NCBI RefSeq assembly: GCF_008831285.2
Contig: NC_045144.1
Location: 8,529,886-8,593,885 of the forward strand
Direction of reading: 5' to 3'
Length of the DNA: 64,000 nt
Origin: Nymphaea colorata
Lineage: Eukaryota; Streptophyta; Magnoliopsida; Nymphaeales; Nymphaeaceae
Part shown: in pieces, positions 59,154-64,000 of the stretch
Layout: each line of letters begins with the position of its first letter
How positions within the stretch are numbered: position 1 is the first letter of the stretch
Position numbers and translations under genes: made by a program
The notes under the pieces: model-generated
The model's database searches: none
The model's input: only the letters and a program-made list of their open reading frames with translations
What the model was told of the DNA's origin: nothing

Positions 59154-59650
59154 GTCTTTTTCCAGCGATATTTGGGCGGGAGGAAGAAACAGATGAACAC
59201 GAAATATTTTGAAGTGGGGATGACCAGAAGCCCATCAAAGTCTGAGGCTAGTTGCAGAGGGAAGGAAGAACAGGGAATCAGGTGGTATCACGAGGCATGG
59301 AAAATTTTGTGCTTCCACAACAGTCAGTTACCGATGATGATCGATGCAGCCATTCTAGGAAGTCACCCATTCCCAAATTTTTCAGCTTGGAGAGATGGAG
59401 AGGGGAAGAGGCGACGAAGGGGAAAGAGCCAGCGAGAGAGGAGGGGAAGGAAAAAACAAGAGAAGATGGGCTTCGAAAGGAGTGGGTGAAATTTCACCCG
59501 CTAGAAAGTCCGAGCTGTGAGCTTGAATTTTTGAGCGGACGGGTGAAATTTCATCCTGTTTGATAGGTCGTGAGACGGGCGGGTGAAATTTGAGCCGTCC
59601 GTACAGATTTCACCCTCTCCACAAAATTTAACCTGACAATCAAACAGTTC
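59154..59650. other. Non-coding stretch with repeated GGGTGAAATTT words
   Basis: The near-palindromic word GGGTGAAATTTCACCC and variants occur four times at about 59484-59615 in mixed orientation. Such clusters are common near MITE ends. The purine-rich plus-strand open frames 59172-59563 are not convincing genes. Confidence 0.5.
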
Positions 59651-60150
59651 CCTAAAGTACAAGTAAATGGTCACAATCATGGAAGCAGAAATTTTGTAAG
59701 CGAAGAACTTGCATAACAAGAATGCAGTTCCTAAGTTTAAATCCCTTTCACATTGCTGGATGGAACTCCTACAGACACCTCTTAGTAATCGCACATCCGA
59801 TTTTTGTGCATATGAGATGGGTCCACACGCCTTAGAATATATGCTTTGAAATGATCCTATCTGAACATCAATAAATATATATAGAGTTTGAATAAGTTTT
59901 ACAAAAAAGAATATTTGATTTTGACTACAAAAGTTTTGATATTTTTCACTTGCCTAAAAACATATATAATTACCATCAAAAGTAAGTTTCATTTTATCAA
60001 GTTAAATTAATGTTGTGTTCAATCACCATGGATCCCAAATCTGAGCAATGATTTAAGATAATTGAGGATCGAAGATCCTCCCCCCACCCTTCCAACATCC
60101 GATTTTTGAGATCCATGGCATCATGGTCGTAGGCATAAGAAATGCACGAA
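59651..60150 (-). repeat. Inverted repeat pair, right arm
   Basis: Reverse-complemented, this matches 56111-56795 over its whole length apart from the 165-bp gap. The match ends abruptly on both sides, at CCTAAAGTAC on the left and AATGCACGAA on the right, which suggests two copies of one mobile or duplicated unit in opposite orientation. Confidence 0.88.
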
Positions 60151-60970
60151 ACATCCTCCCTATTGTTTATGTGTGTGCGTCTATTCATTTTAGAATCTTG
60201 ATTTGGACAATCAAGAAAAGAAAAGGAGACTTTTTCGTTAAAATTTGGGTTTTGGGATTTTAGAGGCATGCCTGAAAATTGAAAAGATTCTGATGGCATT
60301 TAGTATTAACGATTATGCATATTGTCAGTGATGGCATTTCGTATTGACGATTATGCATTGTCATCATAATTGTGGTGGTGATCATGGCTTTGATGGGAAT
60401 GATAGGGAACGTCGGACGCTCCGGGTGCCCCCACCGTCATTCTAATGAAAATTGTAATTGTTTTCATATCCGGGCTTGCAGCACGTCCCTTTTCATATAA
60501 ACATGAGAGCGTCATTTCACCTGCCTCTTCTTACAAGTATCTCTCTGTTCCTCCCTTCTCTCTTGCTGAGCAGAGCAAAAGATTAGAAGCAGGAGTGCTA
60601 TAAGATTTCGGAGCCTTGTCTCCTTGTCTATTTTACTCTCTTCGATCCTATAGAGTCGAGAAGCCTAGCCATTCATATCTCGATTCTCTCTCTCTCGGTC
60701 TGTGACGATTGAGTTGTTCCAGGCTTTTTAACTCCAAGGGAAGCCATTAATTGTTGCTCGGAGGTGCGCATTGCTATCTCTCTCTCTCTCTTTCTCATTT
60801 CTCTCTCGTCGTTTTACCTTGCTCTGTGAGCTGCTGCTTTTATTCTGTTTTTTTTCTGTGTGCTTTAAGAACTGCTGTTACTGAACAGGAACAAGGGCGA
60901 AAACGGTTACTCCATTGCAGGTTTTGTTGACGGAAAAAGTCTTCTTTACTCTGATTGACCCATGTGTTGA
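60151..60970. other. Non-coding stretch
   Basis: No gene is recognised. CT tracts lie at 60687-60700 and 60777-60806. A repeated phrase, GATGGCATTT(A/C)GTATT(A/G)ACGATTATGCAT, occurs twice at about 60293-60359. Confidence 0.5.
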
Positions 60971-61292
60971 GCCGCTGGAATGCAGCGAGATAATCTATGG
61001 TGGGTGGTTCCTCGCAGCTCAGCACGCTCGTTGGACTGCTGTTCATCAATCCGGCAGGAAGCTTGCTTTTCAGGGTGTCATCCTCCATGTTCAGTCGCTG
61101 GAATGCAGCAAAAGAAGGCGGGATAAACCCTGACCTTTTTTTATCATTTTCTTGCTACATTTCAGCGGCTCAATGTCGGCGATGACACTCTGAAAGGAAG
61201 GCTTTCTGTCGAATTGATGGAGAGCAGTCCAACGAGCGTGCTGAGCTGCAAGGAAGCTCCCCCAATCGATAATCTTGTTGCATTCCAGCGGC
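60971..61292. repeat. Hairpin of two R1-like arms (135 bp each)
   Basis: The left arm 60971-61105 pairs with the right arm 61158-61292 across a 52-bp loop. Both arms run from GCCGCTGGAATGCA at the outside, through CAGCTCAGCACGCTCGTTGG (perfect in both), to a CGCTGGAATG or CGCTGAAATG at the inside. By eye about four of five bases pair. Each arm holds the R1 box ATCAAT(C/T)CGGCAGGAAGC in variant form. Confidence 0.9.
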
Positions 61293-64000
61293 CCTGAACC
61301 TCCCGCCATGCAGCGGGCGTGGTAGTGGCGGAGATGTCGACAGAGACGAGCGGCCATACCGCGCTTAAAAAGATAAGAGAGAGAAAATAAGAGAGAGAGA
61401 GAGAGAGAGAGCCTCGATTACGCACATTGAGAGAGAGGGATGTTTTAAGTTTTGCTTTTGTGATTTTTCAGTCACTCCATAACTAATGGAAAAAATAGTA
61501 GGTTTTATATTTTGAGTTCATTTTGGTACTCAAGCAATATTGATACAAAGGTTATGAGCTGAGCCAACTGATCACCGTACATCAATATTGCATGTGAATT
61601 CATAATAGCATGTAGGGTCAACCTAGTGCATGTCTTTTGAAATGAAGTGATGTTTTTCGGGAGAAGAATAAGTTGTAAGGATCCTTTGGTGGGCTGACAT
61701 ATGTTAATGAAAAATTTCATACATTATGACTATCTTAATGTAAATATCTGTTTAAGTAATTGTGTTTTGGGATATCACTTCATTTTATAATGTATAGATA
61801 CCTATACGCAATTATGAATTCTTTGATGAGTTGAACATATAATTGCTCACAATATAAAAGGGTAGTGGTTTCTGGGGAAGTGAGACTTGAAACGTCGCTT
61901 TCTAGGGTTGTCTCTTCTTCATTTGAGAGAAACCGCACGTGCTCCGCACAGACCCTAAAAGATCCTACTGTGATCTACCGTCCGTGTTGTTCAGATGGAT
62001 TCAGGTACGCTTTTGCTACAGTGAAAGTTTCGATTCAATTATTTAGAATGAACAAGATCCTGTTTTATGGCATATTCGTTTGTTTGTATATGCATGAGAA
62101 AATCTCTCCATCACAAGTGGCTCTAGAGATAAGCTATAGTAACACTCATCTCTTAAAGTTTTTGACTCATCCAAATGGCCTTGGTCATTTATGGAGTCAC
62201 ATTTGGACATGTTCAAATGTGAAAAGCATGTTAGTATTTGGGAAGTAATGTTATGCTACTAGTAATTGATTTATTTTGACATATCACTACTTGCAGTCAT
62301 CGCCCATGAAGCCCTCTAAGGACTGCACCAACAATCTATGGATTTAAAACTATGCAGATAGTGCAATTCCAACACTGATTGGTCACTGTTGTTAAAGAAA
62401 GTTCAATTTCTGCCAAGCAGATAAGTTTTTTATATATATAGTGGCATGAGCCAACAGAGGATGTGAGTGATGCCCAGAAAAGGCTCCATGTGAATTGTCT
62501 ATATGAAAATATGAGCACAGTAACTAGTTTTGCCTAGTAGTGAAATACATAGTTATACCAACTTTTTTGGCAAATTCCTCTATAATGCATATAATAGTAC
62601 ATTCTTCTTTCTTTTCCTTGATGGCAGTAAATAAACATACTAAAGCTAAAACTATTGATTCCTTCATTCTCTGTCCTCTACAGTAGTTTAGATATCAATA
62701 CACCTCACTCATCATCAATTATTCTTGGCCTATGATTTGGTTGTCTTTGATTAATTTCATGATGACCAGGGATGAAATGGCCTCCACATAATCATGACAT
62801 TGGCTTTTGAATGGTTTTTATGAACTAATTAAATTAATTCATGGTTGTTTCACTAAAGTCAGTCTTCAAGGAACATTGAGGGCCATCATCTGTTGTAATA
62901 ACATGTTTTGATATTGTTGGTCAATATATGCACATAACCGATGAAAGAAACATATAAGCTGGGCACCGAGCCGGGCCGCTGCCGGGTACCTAGCCCGACT
63001 CGGGTCCGGGGTCGAGCCTAGAAAAAGGGACCCGGGCTGGTCCCGATGCCGAGGCTTACTCCCATGAGAAAATCAGTGGAAACTGCACATGGAATTTAGA
63101 GTTTCTACTTTCTACCAAAACGTCAGTGTAAGCTCCAAGAAGAAACGCTTGATTTTGAATCATATTTGGGGAGAAGTTTCGCCACTTTGCCGAGCAAAGG
63201 ATGGTAGAGATTGCGCCCGACTCGACTGACTGTTAATAAGGAACGAACCGAAGCAGACTGTTAATAAGGAACAGGTCATCCCACAGAGAAGCCACGCTAA
63301 TAAACATAAACACACAACCTAAGTTCGTTTTTCTTTTTTAAATAATAATATTTAATCTAAAACCTACCTACTTGCCAACTCTATTTTCCTTTTATGGTTT
63401 TTTTCCCTAACACTATGTCCATGTCTGGCAAAAGAGTTGGATGGTTTCAAGTTTTGTTTAGTTGTTCTTGTGCCTTGTCTCAGTATTAAATTTCTAACTG
63501 CCAATAGGTTGAGATATCATTCTCAATTTGGCTAATCATTTTGCAATTTCAAAGCTACCATTCCCCAAAAAAAAAAAATTAATGAATTTTGAAAAACTAA
63601 TCCTAGAAAAAAAAATGACGGCTGTTAACTGTTCAGTCCAATGGAAACTGCTTTTCTCCCTTTCTTTCCTTTTATGCTCACTTATCAAACACCGAAGAAC
63701 TTTTCCATTCATTTTTTTTTCTAATTTATCAAATATGCCTTGGATTTGGAGCGAGGTAAAAGTTTCCCTCTTCTACCCTTTCTATGGGAACTTTCTATAA
63801 AAAAAGTTTTACCAACAAGACAAGAAGTGCAATCAAATGCTACCCAAAATAAACAAACTCGACTCGTTAAAGAAGACGAGTTTAAATTTTTATGCGAATC
63901 CCACTTATTTAACAAGGTCAAGCCTGCTTTAAATGGCTTAGCATTTGGGAAAGCAGCTCTTTAGTTTAATTTCTATGGGCTTTATATCTCTGCGTTTAAG
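61293..64000. other. Non-coding stretch to the end of the window
   Basis: R1-like sequence continues to about 61420 (minus), ending in a GA microsatellite (61375-61410). The rest has no recognised gene. The 127-codon open frame at 61865-62248 has no motif. A short GC-rich patch with CCGGG/GGGCC words lies at 62960-63055. Confidence 0.5.

Noticed and set aside
61865-62248. 127-codon open frame, possible gene
   Set aside because: No recognisable motif and no close homology that I know; a good donor-like GTACGC near 62004 hints at an exon but is not enough to call one.
1-64000. Plastid or mitochondrial DNA insertions, rRNA genes, viral insertions
   Set aside because: I looked for familiar organellar genes, rRNA blocks and pararetroviral domains and saw none; the only reverse transcriptases are copia and LINE types. 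A similarity search could still find short pieces.

Overview
The window looks like nuclear DNA of a flowering plant. It is AT-rich and gene-poor, with long TA, CT and CA microsatellites, GT-AG introns, two families of plant hAT transposon, a Ty1/copia retrotransposon, a LINE, three pieces of pentatricopeptide-repeat (PPR) genes and the last exons of a plant deubiquitinase-like gene. I cannot name the species. No intact protein-coding gene is visible: every recognisable coding region is a broken transposon gene, a pseudogene or a fragment of a gene.

Layout, left to right. 1-5.4 kb: non-coding DNA holding a large fold-back repeat (2705-3375). 5363-10489: a structurally complete Ty1/copia element on the minus strand, with two LTRs, a GGATT target-site duplication, a Met-tRNA-type primer site and a polypurine tract; its gag-pol is shattered. 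11.1-12.9 kb: tandem and dispersed copies of an unrecognised repeat family, called R1 here. 13019-19002: a complete hAT element (hAT-1) with an 8-bp target duplication and a ZMYM1/DUF4371-type transposase broken by three stops and a frameshift. 19-28 kb: non-coding DNA with two small hAT-like MITEs, a minisatellite and tandem duplications. 28.7-29.4 kb: a PPR fragment (minus). 30.6-32.0 kb: a C-terminal piece of a second hAT family (hAT-2, minus). 32-38.4 kb: non-coding. 38.4-40.3 kb: a PPR pseudogene (plus). 43.8-46.2 kb: a LINE (minus). 47782-54473: a complete hAT-2 element with a perfect 8-bp target duplication, inserted in an intron just before exons that encode the ubiquitin-like C-terminus of a UBP26-like deubiquitinase (54491-54823). 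55.5-61.3 kb: R1 copies, a 135-bp-arm hairpin and a pair of inverted repeats that flank a truncated PPR gene start. 61.3-64 kb: nothing recognisable.

Most of the structure here comes from transposition and local duplication. The strongest results are three elements whose ends are fixed by exact target-site duplications (copia, hAT-1, hAT-2), and the R1 family, whose copies share a short palindromic core in both orientations. R1 is the best candidate for something undescribed. I saw no new enzymatic or defence system.
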